This document shows, piece after piece, positions 16,458 through 26,323 of a stretch of 39,419 nt of DNA (positions are counted from its first letter, which is position 1; each line of letters begins with the position of its first letter). This stretch comes from Burkholderiales bacterium (GTDB lineage: Bacteria; Pseudomonadota; Gammaproteobacteria; Burkholderiales; Burkholderiaceae_C), in the NCBI GenBank assembly GCA_026400155.1, contig JAPLPO010000115.1, positions 1-39,419 on the forward strand, read 5' to 3'. The notes below the pieces were generated by a model. That model was not told the origin of the DNA. It did no database searches and worked only from the letters and a program-made list of their open reading frames with translations. The position numbers and the translations under genes were made by a program.

Positions 16458-18803
16458 GTGAACCAAGCTTTTGCCACCTCATCTTTAGACACATCCCTCG
16501 AGACCCCCCGATTTGGCAGTGGCAAATCGGTCAAACGACTGGAAGACCAGCAGCTCCTTTTAGGCGCAGGTCAGTACACCAACGACGTCACCCTGCCCGG
16601 TCAGTCTTTTTTGGTTTTCCTCCGCTCCCCCTACCCACACGCCAAAATTACCCGCCTAGACACCATCGCTGCCAAAGCCATGCTGGGCGTATTTGGCCTG
16701 ATAACAGGCCAAGACCTCTTGGCGGCAGGCGTCAAGCCCATGGCGCGTCCCATGAACTTTAAACGGGCAGATGGCAGCCCCTTGTCTTGCACGACACGCT
16801 ATCCCCTAGCGACAGACACCGTAAGATTTGTGGGCGAACCCGTTGTGGCGGTTGTGGCAGACACTGAAGAAAACGCGCGCAATGCTGCTGAAGCCATTCA
16901 AATTGACTATGAACCCTTGCAAAGCGCAAGCACCTTGGCCGACGCCCTCGCGCCCAATGCGCCACTTTTCACAGACGCCCCAGACAACATCGTGGCTGAA
17001 ACGCGCTACGGCGATGCCGCCGCCACCCAAAAGGCTTTTGATCAAGCAGCCCATGTGGTCCATTTGGACATTGTCAACCAGCGTGTGGCCGCGCTTTCTA
17101 TTGAACCCCGAAGCGTTTTGGCCTACCCAGACAACGGCCGCCTGACCATCCGCATGAGCAGCCAAATGCCCACGGGCGTACGCAACACCGTTGCCGATTT
17201 GATTGGCCTCGACAAAGAAAAAATCCGTGTCATTGTTGGCGATGTAGGGGGCGGCTTTGGCATGAAAACCGGCGCCTACGCAGAAGACGTGGTTACCGCT
17301 TTTTGCGCCCACACGCTGGCCCGTCCCGTCAAATGGATTGCCGATCGCAGCGAAGAATTTTTAAGCAGTTCACACGGCCGCGACATTCAAACCAAAGCGT
17401 CTTTGGCCTTGGCCCAAGACGGCAAAATTGTGGGCTTGCGCATCGAAACCTTGGCCAATGTAGGGGCCTACCCCACCATGACCGGCCTGGCCATCCAAAT
17501 GCTCATTGGGCCTTGGGTGCAAAGCAGCGTCTACGACATTCAAACCATTGACTACCACTTCACTGGCGTCATGACTCACACCGCCAGCACAGGCGCTTAC
17601 CGCGGGGCCGGCCGCCCCGAAGCCATCTACAACATGGAACGTTTGATGGACGAGGCTTCGCGCGTAAGCGGCATTGACCGCATCGAACTGCGCCGCAAAA
17701 ACTTTGTCAAACCCGAACAAATGCCCTACAAAAACCCCATGGGTCAGGTGTACGACACGGGCGCCTTTGAAATGATCATGAACGAAGCGCTTGAGGCGGC
17801 TGATTGGAACGGTTTTGCCAAACGCGAAGCCGCCTCCAAAGCCCAAGGCCTCTGGCGCGGTTTGGGCATTGCCACGTTCTTGGAATGGACCGGCGGCAAT
17901 GCACTCGAAGAAAACGTGCAGGTTCAAATTTTGGCCGACGGCATGATTGAGGTCGCCTCTGCCGTCAATGCCATGGGCCAGGGTATTGCCACCTCTTTGG
18001 CCCAATTGGTGGTCGATGTGTTTGGCGTCGACATTTCTCAGGTTCGGGTGGTTTTGGGCGATACCGACCGGGCCAACGGTTTTGGCAGCGCAGGCTCTAG
18101 GTCTCTCTTTACTGGCGGATCCGCCATGCGGGTGGGCGCTGAGAAAACCTTGGACAAAGCTCGCGATTTGGCCGGACAGGCTTTAGAAGCCTCACCAGCC
18201 GATTTGACTTACCAAGGTGGCAAGTTCAGCGTGAAGGGCACTGACCTGCAAATTTCATTGGCAGACTTGGCCAAGCGCCAGCCAGACGCCCGAATTGAAG
18301 TTCAATCAAGCACCACGGCCAGTGGCCCCACTTGGCCTAATGGCTGCCATATTTGCGAAATTGAACTCAACCCCCAGACGGGTGAAACCAAAGTGGTGTC
18401 GTACACCTCCATGAACGATGCCGGCCGCATCGTCAACCCCATGATTGTGGAAGGCCAGCTTGACGGTGGTGCGGTGCAAGGCCTGGGTCAGGCCCTGTTA
18501 GAAGGCTTGGTCTATGACGCTGAAAGCGGTCAATTGGTCACGGGCAGCTTGATGGACTACGCAGCCCCGCGCGCCGACATCATGCCCCAAATGTTCCATA
18601 CATTAACCAACCAAACCGTGCCCAGCACCAACAATGTCTTGGGCGTGAAGGGCGTTGGCGAACTGGGCACCATTGGGGCTACCCCCTGTGTTGTCAATGC
18701 TGTGGCCGATGCTTTTGCCAGAAATGGTCGGGGCCCACAAGCCAGCAAGATTCAAATGCCAATGACGCCATTCCGTTTGTGGGAACAGCTTCAAGGATTG
18801 TGA
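16458..18803 (+). CDS. Molybdopterin-binding large subunit, xanthine/aldehyde/CO dehydrogenase family (form II CoxL-like)
   Basis: A 781-residue molybdenum hydroxylase large subunit. Start GTG 16458 has AAGGAG 9 nt upstream; upstream codons to 16314 are open but not family-like. Visible are the N-terminal a/b hammerhead domain (KRLEDQQLLLGAGQYTND), the Mo-cofactor motif GDVGGGFGMK, the active-site loop AYRGAGR (380-386) and the catalytic glutamate in KGVGELGTIG (E735). AYRGAGR is the motif of form II CoxL-like proteins; true aerobic CO dehydrogenase has AYxCSFR. So CO oxidation is not predicted and the substrate is open (aldehyde, purine or aromatic). The Fe-S and FAD subunits that normally accompany it are not in the window. 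Confidence 0.9.
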   Translation: MNQAFATSSLDTSLETPRFGSGKSVKRLEDQQLLLGAGQYTNDVTLPGQSFLVFLRSPYPHAKITRLDTIAAKAMLGVFGLITGQDLLAAGVKPMARPMNFKRADGSPLSCTTRYPLATDTVRFVGEPVVAVVADTEENARNAAEAIQIDYEPLQSASTLADALAPNAPLFTDAPDNIVAETRYGDAAATQKAFDQAAHVVHLDIVNQRVAALSIEPRSVLAYPDNGRLTIRMSSQMPTGVRNTVADLIGLDKEKIRVIVGDVGGGFGMKTGAYAEDVVTAFCAHTLARPVKWIADRSEEFLSSSHGRDIQTKASLALAQDGKIVGLRIETLANVGAYPTMTGLAIQMLIGPWVQSSVYDIQTIDYHFTGVMTHTASTGAYRGAGRPEAIYNMERLMDEASRVSGIDRIELRRKNFVKPEQMPYKNPMGQVYDTGAFEMIMNEALEAADWNGFAKREAASKAQGLWRGLGIATFLEWTGGNALEENVQVQILADGMIEVASAVNAMGQGIATSLAQLVVDVFGVDISQVRVVLGDTDRANGFGSAGSRSLFTGGSAMRVGAEKTLDKARDLAGQALEASPADLTYQGGKFSVKGTDLQISLADLAKRQPDARIEVQSSTTASGPTWPNGCHICEIELNPQTGETKVVSYTSMNDAGRIVNPMIVEGQLDGGAVQGLGQALLEGLVYDAESGQLVTGSLMDYAAPRADIMPQMFHTLTNQTVPSTNNVLGVKGVGELGTIGATPCVVNAVADAFARNGRGPQASKIQMPMTPFRLWEQLQGL

Positions 18804-18825
18804 GATATCATGATCTATACCAAGC

Positions 18826-18831
18826 TATAAT
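18826..18831 (+). promoter_or_regulatory. Consensus -10 box upstream of the MarR-like gene
   Basis: A perfect TATAAT lies about 55 bp upstream of the regulator's ATG and just after the molybdopterin gene stop. A convincing -35 at 16-18 bp is not seen. The palindrome ATCATGAT lies slightly upstream (18807-18814) and could be an operator. Position makes an independent promoter plausible. Confidence 0.35.
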
Positions 18832-18885
18832 CTTTTTGTAATGAATATTTGATTTGGCATGTAGTTACGGCTTATAGAATTGGTT

Positions 18886-19254
18886 ATGACTTCAAACAAC
18901 AAATCTGCCACTGCCAATGCTTACATGCGGTTTTTGCAACTGGCTAGAGCGGTTCAACAATTGCCTGACGCGCCGCAGTTAGACGCCAACGAAAAAGCCT
19001 TGCTTGAAGAAATTGTGCTGCGTTGGTATGAAAACCGTGTCATGACGGTGCGAGAAGCCATTGGCTTGACGCACCTGGGCTCGCCCGCCACCCTGCACAA
19101 GCGCATCACCCGACTGCGTCAAAAAGATTTGTTAAAGACCTTCAACCAACCCGACGACAAGCGGGCCAAGTACCTCATTCCCACAGACAAAACCATGACC
19201 CTGTTTGGCGACTTTGGTAAGAAAATGAACACTGCCGTTGCCTCACCTGTTTGA
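18886..19254 (+). CDS. MarR-like winged-helix regulator
   Basis: A 122-residue all-helical protein with a winged-helix DNA-binding region. The helix-turn-helix is about residues 54-80 (TVREAIGLTHLGSPATLHKRI), followed by the recognition-wing segment RLRQKDLLKTF and DDKRAKYLIPTD, as in MarR proteins. ATG 18886 is used instead of the TTG 6 nt earlier; neither has a strong ribosome binding site. It follows the molybdenum hydroxylase by about 80 bp on the same strand, but a TATAAT between them suggests separate transcription. Ligand and targets are unknown. Identification as MarR-like rests on the fold pattern, not on a named relative. Confidence 0.75.
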   Translation: MTSNNKSATANAYMRFLQLARAVQQLPDAPQLDANEKALLEEIVLRWYENRVMTVREAIGLTHLGSPATLHKRITRLRQKDLLKTFNQPDDKRAKYLIPTDKTMTLFGDFGKKMNTAVASPV

Positions 19255-19281
19255 CCAACAGGCAGGTTTCTAAGCTTCTCT

Positions 19282-20499
19282 TTAAGCCTCTTTTCGGGGC
19301 TCTGCTAAGAACAGTTCTTGCAGATCACTTAAAAAATCAAATCCTCTTTCGGTAGGCCTCACATGGGCCATGTCGCGTTGGATCAAACCTTTGGTTTCAG
19401 CTTGCGCCAAACCCTTTTGGATGGCCGTCACGGCCAAGCCGGTACGGGCCATGAAATCGGTCAAACTAAAACCCTCTTTCAATCTCAATGAATTGAGCAT
19501 GTACTCGAAGGGTAAATCTTCGCGCAATACTTCTTCATGCTGCGTTGCTGGCTCTCCCTTCAGTGCCTGCGCCATGTAAAGCTGCGGCTCTCTAAAGCGA
19601 ACTTGCCGCGCAATGCGGTGCGCAAAACTGAGCTTGCTGTGGGCGCCAGCCCCAATGCCCAGGTAGTCGCCAAACTGCCAGTAGTTGAGGTTGTGCCAGC
19701 ACCGGTGGCCTGGTTTGGCATAAGCAGACACTTCGTACCTTTCTAAACCCTGCTGGTCAGTCATCTCCGTGATCAAGTCCATCATGGCGTAGGCGTCGTC
19801 GTCCTCTGGCAACACCGGTGGGTGTTTGGCAAACAAGGTGTTGGGCTCGATGGTGAGGTGGTAAATGGAAATGTGGGGTGGCTTGAAACTCAATGCTGTT
19901 TCAACGTCCCGCTTCAGTTCGAGCAGGGTTTGACCGGGCAAGGCGTACATCAAATCCAAATTGAAGGTTTCAAAGGTAGACTGCGCTTCTTCAATGGCGG
20001 CCATGGCTTGCTCGCCATTGTGCACTCGGCCCAGCGCTTTCAGGTGTGCATCATTGAAGCTTTGAACACCAATTGACAAACGCGTCACACCTGCCGATCT
20101 GAAGGCTTTGAATCGATCTTTCTCAAAGGTGCCTGGGTTGGCTTCAAGGGTAATCTCGGCCTCGGCTTCCAAAGGCAAGCGAGCTCGGATGGCACTCACC
20201 AGGCGATCGATGCTTTGGGGGGTGAACAAGCTGGGGGTGCCGCCACCAATGAAAACACTGTGAACAGGTCGACCCCAAATGAGCGGCAGGCTGGTCTCTA
20301 AGTCGGCAATCAGGGCGTCGATGTAGCGCGCTTCGGGCATCCCTTGAGAAGGATCGCGCCATTCGTGTGAGTTGAAATCGCAATATGGACATTTTTGAAT
20401 GCACCAAGGCAAATGCACATACAAAGAAAGGGGCGGCAACGACTGCAACTGAAGCAAGCCGGGCCGCATGGCATGCACCACGTCAAAGGCTTGCTTCAT
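19282..20499 (-). CDS. hemW: Radical SAM haem chaperone HemW
   Basis: A 405-residue radical-SAM protein of the coproporphyrinogen III oxidase-like HemW family, which binds haem and delivers it to respiratory enzymes. The cluster motif is CIQKCPYC (Cys33, 37, 40), followed by DFNSHEW. GGGTPSL, the SAM-binding ETxEANP-type segment (ITLEANPGTF) and RLSIGVQSFND are all family hallmarks, and a C-terminal HemN_C domain is present (GLERYEVSAYAKPG, FEYMLNSLRLKEGF). Older annotations would call it HemN, but the true HemN N-terminal extension is missing. It directly follows rdgB on the same strand. Confidence 0.95.
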   Translation of the reverse strand: MKQAFDVVHAMRPGLLQLQSLPPLSLYVHLPWCIQKCPYCDFNSHEWRDPSQGMPEARYIDALIADLETSLPLIWGRPVHSVFIGGGTPSLFTPQSIDRLVSAIRARLPLEAEAEITLEANPGTFEKDRFKAFRSAGVTRLSIGVQSFNDAHLKALGRVHNGEQAMAAIEEAQSTFETFNLDLMYALPGQTLLELKRDVETALSFKPPHISIYHLTIEPNTLFAKHPPVLPEDDDAYAMMDLITEMTDQQGLERYEVSAYAKPGHRCWHNLNYWQFGDYLGIGAGAHSKLSFAHRIARQVRFREPQLYMAQALKGEPATQHEEVLREDLPFEYMLNSLRLKEGFSLTDFMARTGLAVTAIQKGLAQAETKGLIQRDMAHVRPTERGFDFLSDLQELFLAEPRKEA

Positions 20500-21102
20500 T
20501 CAAAGACCCCAGCGTTCGCGCATCAGCGCCACCATGGCAAGAGACGATCGACCCCGATGGCTGTTGGCATTTTTCACGTCAACTGGCAACTGCGCAAAAG
20601 TTTTTCCAAACTCTGGCAAAAACAAAATGGGGTCGAAGCCAAACCCATTGCTACCCGCAGGTTCAGGCGCAATATTGACCACCACACGGCCCACGGCAAT
20701 CAGGGGCTCGGGGTCAAATGCAGACCTCACAGCCACCAAGGTGCTCACCATGGCCGCAAGCCTATTTTCAACCGCAGCCATTTGCTCAAGCACGGCCTTG
20801 ACGTTGTTGGCATCCGATTTTTCGTAGCCAAACTGCATGCAGTAGTAGGCCGTGTCAACGCCAGGCAAACCGCCAAATGCATCAATGCACAAGCCCGCAT
20901 CGTCGGCTACGGCTGGCAAGCCACTGTGCGCGGAAGCATGGCGCGCCTTGGCCAGCGCATTTTCGACAAATGTTTTGTAGGGCTCTTCGGCTTCCGAAAT
21001 ATTCAACTCAGACTGCCGAACCAGTTGCACATTGAGTGTGCCAAACATGGTTTGCAATTCGGCCAACTTGCCTGCGTTGTTGGACGCCAAAACCATCTTC
21101 AT
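20500..21102 (-). CDS. rdgB: dITP/XTP pyrophosphatase RdgB (HAM1 family)
   Basis: A 200-residue house-cleaning enzyme that hydrolyses non-canonical purine NTPs. It begins MKMVLASNNAGKLAEL (SxNxxK substrate motif). It contains FVENALAKARHAS, ADDAGLCIDAFGG with the catalytic Asp region, FGFDPI and the closing SHRG motif. ATG 21102 is chosen because upstream open sequence to 21252 is antisense-like overlap with rph. It sits between rph (4 nt gap) and hemW in one operon. Confidence 0.95.
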   Translation of the reverse strand: MKMVLASNNAGKLAELQTMFGTLNVQLVRQSELNISEAEEPYKTFVENALAKARHASAHSGLPAVADDAGLCIDAFGGLPGVDTAYYCMQFGYEKSDANNVKAVLEQMAAVENRLAAMVSTLVAVRSAFDPEPLIAVGRVVVNIAPEPAGSNGFGFDPILFLPEFGKTFAQLPVDVKNANSHRGRSSLAMVALMRERWGL

Positions 21103-21106
21103 GACA

Positions 21107-21865
21107 TCAAGCCCCAGCGTGCAGGTGCGTTTGGCGCGATTGCTTTTGCAATTGCACCAACTCGGCAATGCCTTTCTCGGCCAAAGCCAGCAAACTGTCC
21201 ATTTCTTTGCGTGTAAAGGCCACGCCTTCTGCCGTGCCCTGCACTTCCACAAAATTGCCAGCGCCCGTCATGACCACGTTCATGTCGGTGTCGCAAGAAG
21301 AATCTTCGTTGTAGTCTAAATCGAGCAAAGCCGTGCCATCTTTTAAGCCCACAGAAATGGCGGCCACCGAATCCAAAATAGGCGACTCAGTTAACTTGCC
21401 CTGATGCATGAGCCAGTCAACTGCATCTTGTGCCGCCACAAAAGCGCCAGTGATGCTGGCCGTGCGCGTACCGCCATCGGCTTGCAGCACATCACAATCG
21501 AGGTGGATGGTTCGCTCACCCAGTTTCTTCAAATCGAACACGGCACGCATTGAGCGGCCAATCAGGCGCTGAATTTCTTGTGTTCGGCCACTTTGTTTGC
21601 CGCGCGCGGCTTCGCGGTCGCCGCGCGTGTGCGTTGCGCGGGGCAACATGCCATATTCGGCTGTGACCCAGCCTTCGCCGCTGCCCTTTTTGTGTCCAGG
21701 TACTTTTTCTTCCACCGAGGCGGTGCACAAAACACGGGTATCGCCAAATTCAATGAGCACAGAGCCTTCTGCGTGCACGGTGTAGCCGCGTGTGATTCGA
21801 ACCACACGCAACTGATCTTGATGTCGTGCATGTGCGCGTGTGATTGGTGAGGAAGTGTGGGTCAT
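21107..21865 (-). CDS. rph: Ribonuclease PH
   Basis: A 252-residue phosphorolytic 3'-5' exoribonuclease that trims tRNA 3' ends. Family motifs are [13 protein letters not shown], the tRNA-binding [56 protein letters not shown] and [18 protein letters not shown]. Start ATG 21865 ([20 protein letters not shown]) fits the family; 23 upstream codons are open but not homologous in character. First gene of an rph-rdgB-hemW operon, divergent from yicC over a gap of about 118 bp that must hold both promoters. Confidence 0.96.
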   Translation of the reverse strand: MTHTSSPITRAHARHQDQLRVVRITRGYTVHAEGSVLIEFGDTRVLCTASVEEKVPGHKKGSGEGWVTAEYGMLPRATHTRGDREAARGKQSGRTQEIQRLIGRSMRAVFDLKKLGERTIHLDCDVLQADGGTRTASITGAFVAAQDAVDWLMHQGKLTESPILDSVAAISVGLKDGTALLDLDYNEDSSCDTDMNVVMTGAGNFVEVQGTAEGVAFTRKEMDSLLALAEKGIAELVQLQKQSRQTHLHAGA

Positions 21866-21983
21866 GGTGAGGCGATGTTCAAGTTTGAGATAATGGGCCC
21901 AATTAGCCTTAGAGGCATGAGGCACAGCGGCCAAGCCCCCAACAGATCAGCAGTGCTCCACTGCCGTACCCTAGAAAGAATCA

Positions 21984-22901
21984 ATGCCAGTTTACAGTAT
22001 GACCGGGTATGCCAGTGTGCAATCCAGCACACCAACAGAAGAGGCCAAAAGCCATGACTCAGCCGCCACTTCTGTCCGTTTTGGCTTGGAAATTCGATCC
22101 GTCAACAGCCGCTTTTTAGATCTGAGTTTTCGCCTGCCCGACGAGTTGCGCCACACCGAACCCGCCCTGCGGGAGCACATCACCCAGCACATCAAGCGCG
22201 GCAAGGTCGAAGTTCGCGCGGTGTATCACAGCAACCAAGACACCGACCTTGCCGACCCCTCCATTGGCACCCTCCAAAAACTGCTTAGCCTCCAAAACAA
22301 AATCCAGAGTTGGCTGCCAGGAGCTCGCGACCTCAGCGTATCGGATGTCATCAAACTGGCCTCTCACGAAAAGTCTGGTACCGGTCTGAACGAAGCCGAT
22401 CTCATGCCCTTGGTTACCCAAGCCGTGAAGGCCCTCAAAGACGCTCGCGCCAGAGAAGGCGCCCGCTTGGCCGACATGCTGCAAGACCGCCTAGGCCAAT
22501 TGCGCAATTTGGCGTCACAAGCCGCCCCCCTCCTGCCCCAATTGGTTGAGCAGCAGCGCCAACGCTTCATTGACCGTTGGAACGAAGCCATGGCTTTGTC
22601 AGAAGGCACTGTTTCCTCAGATGTGGCCAAAGACCGCGCACTCACAGAAGCCACGGCCTTTGCCATTCGCATTGATGTGGCTGAAGAACTGACACGTTTG
22701 GCGTCCCACTTAGACGAAATTAGCCGCTTGGTCAAAAAGGGCGGCGACATTGGCAAGCGTCTCGACTTTCTCATTCAAGAACTCCACCGCGAGGCCAACA
22801 CCTTGGGCTCCAAGTCGGCGGCCCTCGAACTCACCAACATATCGGTTGAGATGAAGGTGCTGATTGAACAAATGCGTGAGCAGGTGCAAAACATCGAATA
22901 A
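21984..22901 (+). CDS. yicC: YicC-family endoribonuclease
   Basis: A 305-residue YicC/YloC-type protein. The N-terminus is [13 protein letters not shown], followed by the family segment [21 protein letters not shown] and [19 protein letters not shown]. The C-terminal DUF1732 part carries [17 protein letters not shown] and the closing [23 protein letters not shown]. coli YicC is an endoribonuclease linked to small-RNA decay. It is slightly longer than the usual 290 because of an insertion near residue 20. It precedes gmk, as in many proteobacteria. Confidence 0.95.
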   Translation: MPVYSMTGYASVQSSTPTEEAKSHDSAATSVRFGLEIRSVNSRFLDLSFRLPDELRHTEPALREHITQHIKRGKVEVRAVYHSNQDTDLADPSIGTLQKLLSLQNKIQSWLPGARDLSVSDVIKLASHEKSGTGLNEADLMPLVTQAVKALKDARAREGARLADMLQDRLGQLRNLASQAAPLLPQLVEQQRQRFIDRWNEAMALSEGTVSSDVAKDRALTEATAFAIRIDVAEELTRLASHLDEISRLVKKGGDIGKRLDFLIQELHREANTLGSKSAALELTNISVEMKVLIEQMREQVQNIE

Positions 22902-22951
22902 GTGGCGAGCTAGCCTCTCCACAAGCCCCAGACACCATTACACTCCTTGCC

Positions 22952-23572
22952 ATGGAATATCCTGGAAACCTCTACGTAGTAGCCGCCCCCAGCGGAGCGG
23001 GCAAGTCCAGCCTGGTCAAGGCCCTCATGGAACTAGACTCCCGCGTTTTGCCTTCGGTGTCTCACACCACCCGAGCACCTCGGGGCCAAGAAAAACATGG
23101 CCGGGAGTACTTTTTTGTTTCCCAGCAAGAGTTTGATGCCATGGTGGCAGGCGATGCCTTTGTCGAATGGGCCCATGTGCACGGCCATCGCTATGGCACC
23201 TCTAAGAAAATGCTGGAAGAGCGCATGACGCAAGGCTCTGACGTCATTCTTGAAATTGACTATCAAGGTGCCATCCAAATCCAAAAGGTCTTTGGCAATG
23301 CCATTTTGATCTTCATCCTCCCCCCCAGCTGGGAAGAACTGCGCAGCCGTTTGGAGCGCCGCGGCGAAGACAGCTCCGAAACCATCGAACTGCGACTACA
23401 AAATGCGGCCATTGAGTTGGCTCAGGTCAAAGAATTCGACTTCGTTATAATCAACGAAGTTTTCGATCGCGCCTTGTTTGATCTCAAGGCCATCGTGCAC
23501 GCTCAGCGACTGAAATATGCAGCCCAGCACCGAGCCCGTGCCGAAACTTTCGAATCCCTTCATATCACCTGA
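22952..23572 (+). CDS. gmk: Guanylate kinase
   Basis: A 206-residue kinase converting GMP and ATP to GDP and ADP. Walker A is [11 protein letters not shown] near residue 11. The GMP-binding motifs are [21 protein letters not shown] and [11 protein letters not shown], with the lid [17 protein letters not shown]. Length is typical. It is followed after a 19-nt gap by rpoZ. Confidence 0.96.
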   Translation: MEYPGNLYVVAAPSGAGKSSLVKALMELDSRVLPSVSHTTRAPRGQEKHGREYFFVSQQEFDAMVAGDAFVEWAHVHGHRYGTSKKMLEERMTQGSDVILEIDYQGAIQIQKVFGNAILIFILPPSWEELRSRLERRGEDSSETIELRLQNAAIELAQVKEFDFVIINEVFDRALFDLKAIVHAQRLKYAAQHRARAETFESLHIT

Positions 23573-23591
23573 TTTTTTACCGGAGACCTTC

Positions 23592-23792
23592 ATGGCCCGC
23601 ATTACTGTTGAAGATTGCCTCGAGCAAATCCCTAACCGCTTCCAATTGGTTTTGGCCGCGACATACCGCGCCCGCATGCTGAGCCAGGGCCACACACCCC
23701 GTGTCGAGAGCAAAAACAAGCCAGGCGTCACTGCCTTGCGCGAAATTGCAGCTGGCAAAGTTGGTTTGGAAATGCTCAAAAAAGTAAACTAA
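23592..23792 (+). CDS. rpoZ: RNA polymerase omega subunit
   Basis: A 66-residue omega subunit that assists assembly of the beta' subunit. The sequence [20 protein letters not shown] and ATYRARML are the family signature. Start ATG 23592 has GGAG about 7 nt upstream; open codons back to 23517 belong to gmk read in another frame. It lies between gmk and spoT and is closed by an intrinsic terminator. Confidence 0.96.
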   Translation: MARITVEDCLEQIPNRFQLVLAATYRARMLSQGHTPRVESKNKPGVTALREIAAGKVGLEMLKKVN

Positions 23793-23833
23793 TTTCTACA
23801 TCGCGTCAGCCCCTTGCGGGTACGGCCAAAATC

Positions 23834-23865
23834 AGCCTCAAGGTCTCTAAACTTGGGGCTTTTTT
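23834..23865 (+). terminator. Rho-independent terminator after rpoZ
   Basis: A 9-bp stem (AGCCTCAAG at 23834-23842 with CTTGGGGCT at 23852-23860, one G-T wobble) and a 9-nt loop are followed by five Ts and GTG. It would end the yicC-gmk-rpoZ transcript, so spoT probably needs its own promoter in the 75 bp that follow. Confidence 0.82.
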
Positions 23866-23942
23866 GTGTCTGTATGAAGCCAAGGATTCAGGTCTTGCCC
23901 CAGGGCTATGAGAAGGTGTCTCAGTCGCGTTACATTTGAGGC

Positions 23943-26264
23943 ATGCGCGCAGCTTTTTCATCTATTTTTCACAAGCCTGGTAGTACTTCAATACCCGGAA
24001 AGCGCGAGAACGCCCACAACATTCAGGCAGGCATGCCCAGCACCAGTGCCGCCAATGCAGCCGCAGCCAGTTTTGCCGCCTTGGTCGCCCAACTGAGCTA
24101 CCTCTCTGCAGCCGACATCGAACTGGTGCGCAAAGCCTACCGAGTTGCAGACGAAGCCCACTTGGGCCAACTTCGCAAGAATGGCGAGCCCTACATCACC
24201 CATCCTATTGCGGTAGCCACCCAATGCACCGAGTGGAAACTTGACGCTCAAGCTCTGATGGCGGCCCTGATGCACGACGTCATGGAAGATTGTGGTGTAA
24301 CCAAATCAGACCTGATTGAAAAGTTTGGCTCGTCCGTGGCTGAACTGGTCGATGGCCTGACCAAATTGGACAAACTGGAATTCAACACCCGAGAAGAAAA
24401 CCAAGCAGAGTCATTCCGCAAAATGCTTCTGGCCATGGCACGTGATGTTCGTGTGATTTTGATCAAGTTGGCCGATCGCACGCACAACATGCGCACCATG
24501 GCAGACATGCCGCGAGAAAAATGGGCTCGCATTTCTTCAGAAACCATCGAAATTTATGCCCCCATTGCGCACCGTTTGGGCTTGAATCAAACCTATCGAG
24601 AGTTGCAAGAACTGTCCTTTCAGCACCTCAAGCCTTGGCGCTACGCTGTGCTGTCAAAGGCGGTGGCCAAAGCGCGCAATCGCCGCCGTGATTTGATCCA
24701 AAAAGTGCAAGCAGAACTGGCGTCCACCTTCTCCAAGGCAGGCATTGAGGTTCAAATTTCTGGCCGTGAAAAAACGCTCTACTCCATCTACAAAAAAATG
24801 GATGGCAAGCACCTCAGCTTTGCACAGGTAACCGACATCTACGGCTTTCGACTCATTGTGCCGTCAGTCATCGATTGCTATACGGCGCTGGGCATATTGC
24901 ACCAGATGTACAAACCAGTGCCAGGCCGATTCAAAGACCACATTGCCATTGGCAAGGTCAACGGTTATCAGTCTTTGCACACCACTTTGGTCGGCCCTTC
25001 GGGTGTCAATGTGGAGTTTCAAATGCGCACCGAAGCCATGAATGTGGTGGCCGAGTCGGGCGTTGCAGCGCACTGGCTTTACAAAGACAAATCATCGAGC
25101 AGCATGGAAGCCGAGCGCTTGGGCACGCAGTGGTTGCAATCCCTTCTCGATATCCAAAAAGAAACACGCGATGCGTCTGAATTTTGGGACCACGTCAAGG
25201 TTGATTTGTTTCCCGATGCGGTTTATGTGTTCACGCCCAAGAGCCAAATCATGTCGCTGCCGCGCGGTGCAACAGTGGTCGATTTTGCTTACATGATTCA
25301 CAGCAATCTGGGCGATCATTTGGTGGCGGCCAAAATCAACAATCAGCAAGTTCCTTTGCGCACAGAGCTCAAAAACGGCGATGTGGTGGAGGTCATGACA
25401 GCACCTGTGTCTGCACCTAACCCCTCATGGCTTGGCTTTGTCAGAACTGGCCGTGCGCGCTCCAGAATTCGGCACCACCTCAAAACCATGGCACACAGTG
25501 AGTCGATGGACTTGGGGCTCAAACTACTCACGCAAGCTTTGCGCGCCGAAGGCATCGAAAAAATGCCAGACGATCCATCGCGCTATCAAGGTTTGTGGGA
25601 CAAAGTTTTGCGATTCACTGGCAACCGAAGCCGCAGCGATCTGTTGGTTGATGTGGGGCTTGGCAAACGAATTGCCAGCATTGTGGCCAAACGCATGGCC
25701 GCGTTGCTCTCGGAGATGGGCGAAAAGCCCGATCCCTTGCTCATGACCCGCGAGCGCTTCATGGCCAACGACACCATTTCGCAAGGCGCCATTTTGCTGG
25801 ATGGCACCGAAAACGCCTCGGTGGTTTATTCACACTGCTGCCGCCCGCTGCCAGGCGACAAGATCATTGGCTATTTAGGCCGCGGCGAAGGTCTGGCAGT
25901 TCACACCGCAGACTGCAGCGTGGGCATGAAGCTTCAGCAAAAAGACAGCGAACGTTTCATTGGGGTGGAGTGGTCAGACGAAATCATGCGCAACTTTGAA
26001 ACCAGCATCAGAGTCACTGTGGTCAATACAAAAGGTGTGTTGGCCCGCGTGGCAGGCACTCTGGCCGACTCTGAGGTTGACATCGTTCACGTTGAAATGG
26101 GACAGGCCAGTGCACAAGACGCTGCTGAAAACACTTTCATCATTTCTGTGCGCGATTTGAGCCATCTTGAAGCTGTGCTCAAAAACTTGAAGCGCACACC
26201 AGCGGTTTTGAATGCTGAGCGCATCACGCACCGGGCGCGTGGCCAAAGTTCAGATCAAAAATAA
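23943..26264 (+). CDS. spoT: Bifunctional (p)ppGpp synthetase/hydrolase SpoT (RSH family)
   Basis: A 773-residue RSH enzyme. The HD hydrolase domain has THPIAVA and ALMHDVMEDC (HD at 111-112, ED at 115-116). The synthetase domain has YGFRLIV and GRFKDHIAIGKVNGYQSLH. The RFKD form, instead of the EFDD of RelA, marks the bifunctional class. Then come a TGS domain (DAVYVFTPKSQIMSLPRGAT...), a Cys-containing zinc-finger/helical region (YSHCCRPLPGD) and a C-terminal ACT domain (FETSIRVTVVNTKGVLARV). An N-terminal extension of about 45 Ala/Ser-rich residues precedes the HD domain and its exact start is unsure. It sets stringent-response alarmone levels. Confidence 0.95.
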   Translation: MRAAFSSIFHKPGSTSIPGKRENAHNIQAGMPSTSAANAAAASFAALVAQLSYLSAADIELVRKAYRVADEAHLGQLRKNGEPYITHPIAVATQCTEWKLDAQALMAALMHDVMEDCGVTKSDLIEKFGSSVAELVDGLTKLDKLEFNTREENQAESFRKMLLAMARDVRVILIKLADRTHNMRTMADMPREKWARISSETIEIYAPIAHRLGLNQTYRELQELSFQHLKPWRYAVLSKAVAKARNRRRDLIQKVQAELASTFSKAGIEVQISGREKTLYSIYKKMDGKHLSFAQVTDIYGFRLIVPSVIDCYTALGILHQMYKPVPGRFKDHIAIGKVNGYQSLHTTLVGPSGVNVEFQMRTEAMNVVAESGVAAHWLYKDKSSSSMEAERLGTQWLQSLLDIQKETRDASEFWDHVKVDLFPDAVYVFTPKSQIMSLPRGATVVDFAYMIHSNLGDHLVAAKINNQQVPLRTELKNGDVVEVMTAPVSAPNPSWLGFVRTGRARSRIRHHLKTMAHSESMDLGLKLLTQALRAEGIEKMPDDPSRYQGLWDKVLRFTGNRSRSDLLVDVGLGKRIASIVAKRMAALLSEMGEKPDPLLMTRERFMANDTISQGAILLDGTENASVVYSHCCRPLPGDKIIGYLGRGEGLAVHTADCSVGMKLQQKDSERFIGVEWSDEIMRNFETSIRVTVVNTKGVLARVAGTLADSEVDIVHVEMGQASAQDAAENTFIISVRDLSHLEAVLKNLKRTPAVLNAERITHRARGQSSDQK

Positions 26265-26323
26265 TGGCCTGCACTTGGCTGCAGACCCATTGAGTCCTTT
26301 GGGTACAGTTGGTTTTTGTTTCT

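Noticed and set aside
17370-18005. 211-codon minus-strand ORF inside the molybdopterin gene
   Set aside because: Its composition is the mirror of the conserved enzyme on the other strand; no start signal or family resemblance.
19285-19301. Hairpin AGCCTC/GGGGCT between the MarR-like gene and hemW as a terminator
   Set aside because: It lies within the last hemW codons, has only a 6-bp stem with a wobble, and no T-run follows on either strand.
20395-21216. 273-codon plus-strand ORF opposite hemW/rdgB/rph
   Set aside because: It lies wholly antisense to three well-recognised genes and its translation shows no domain.
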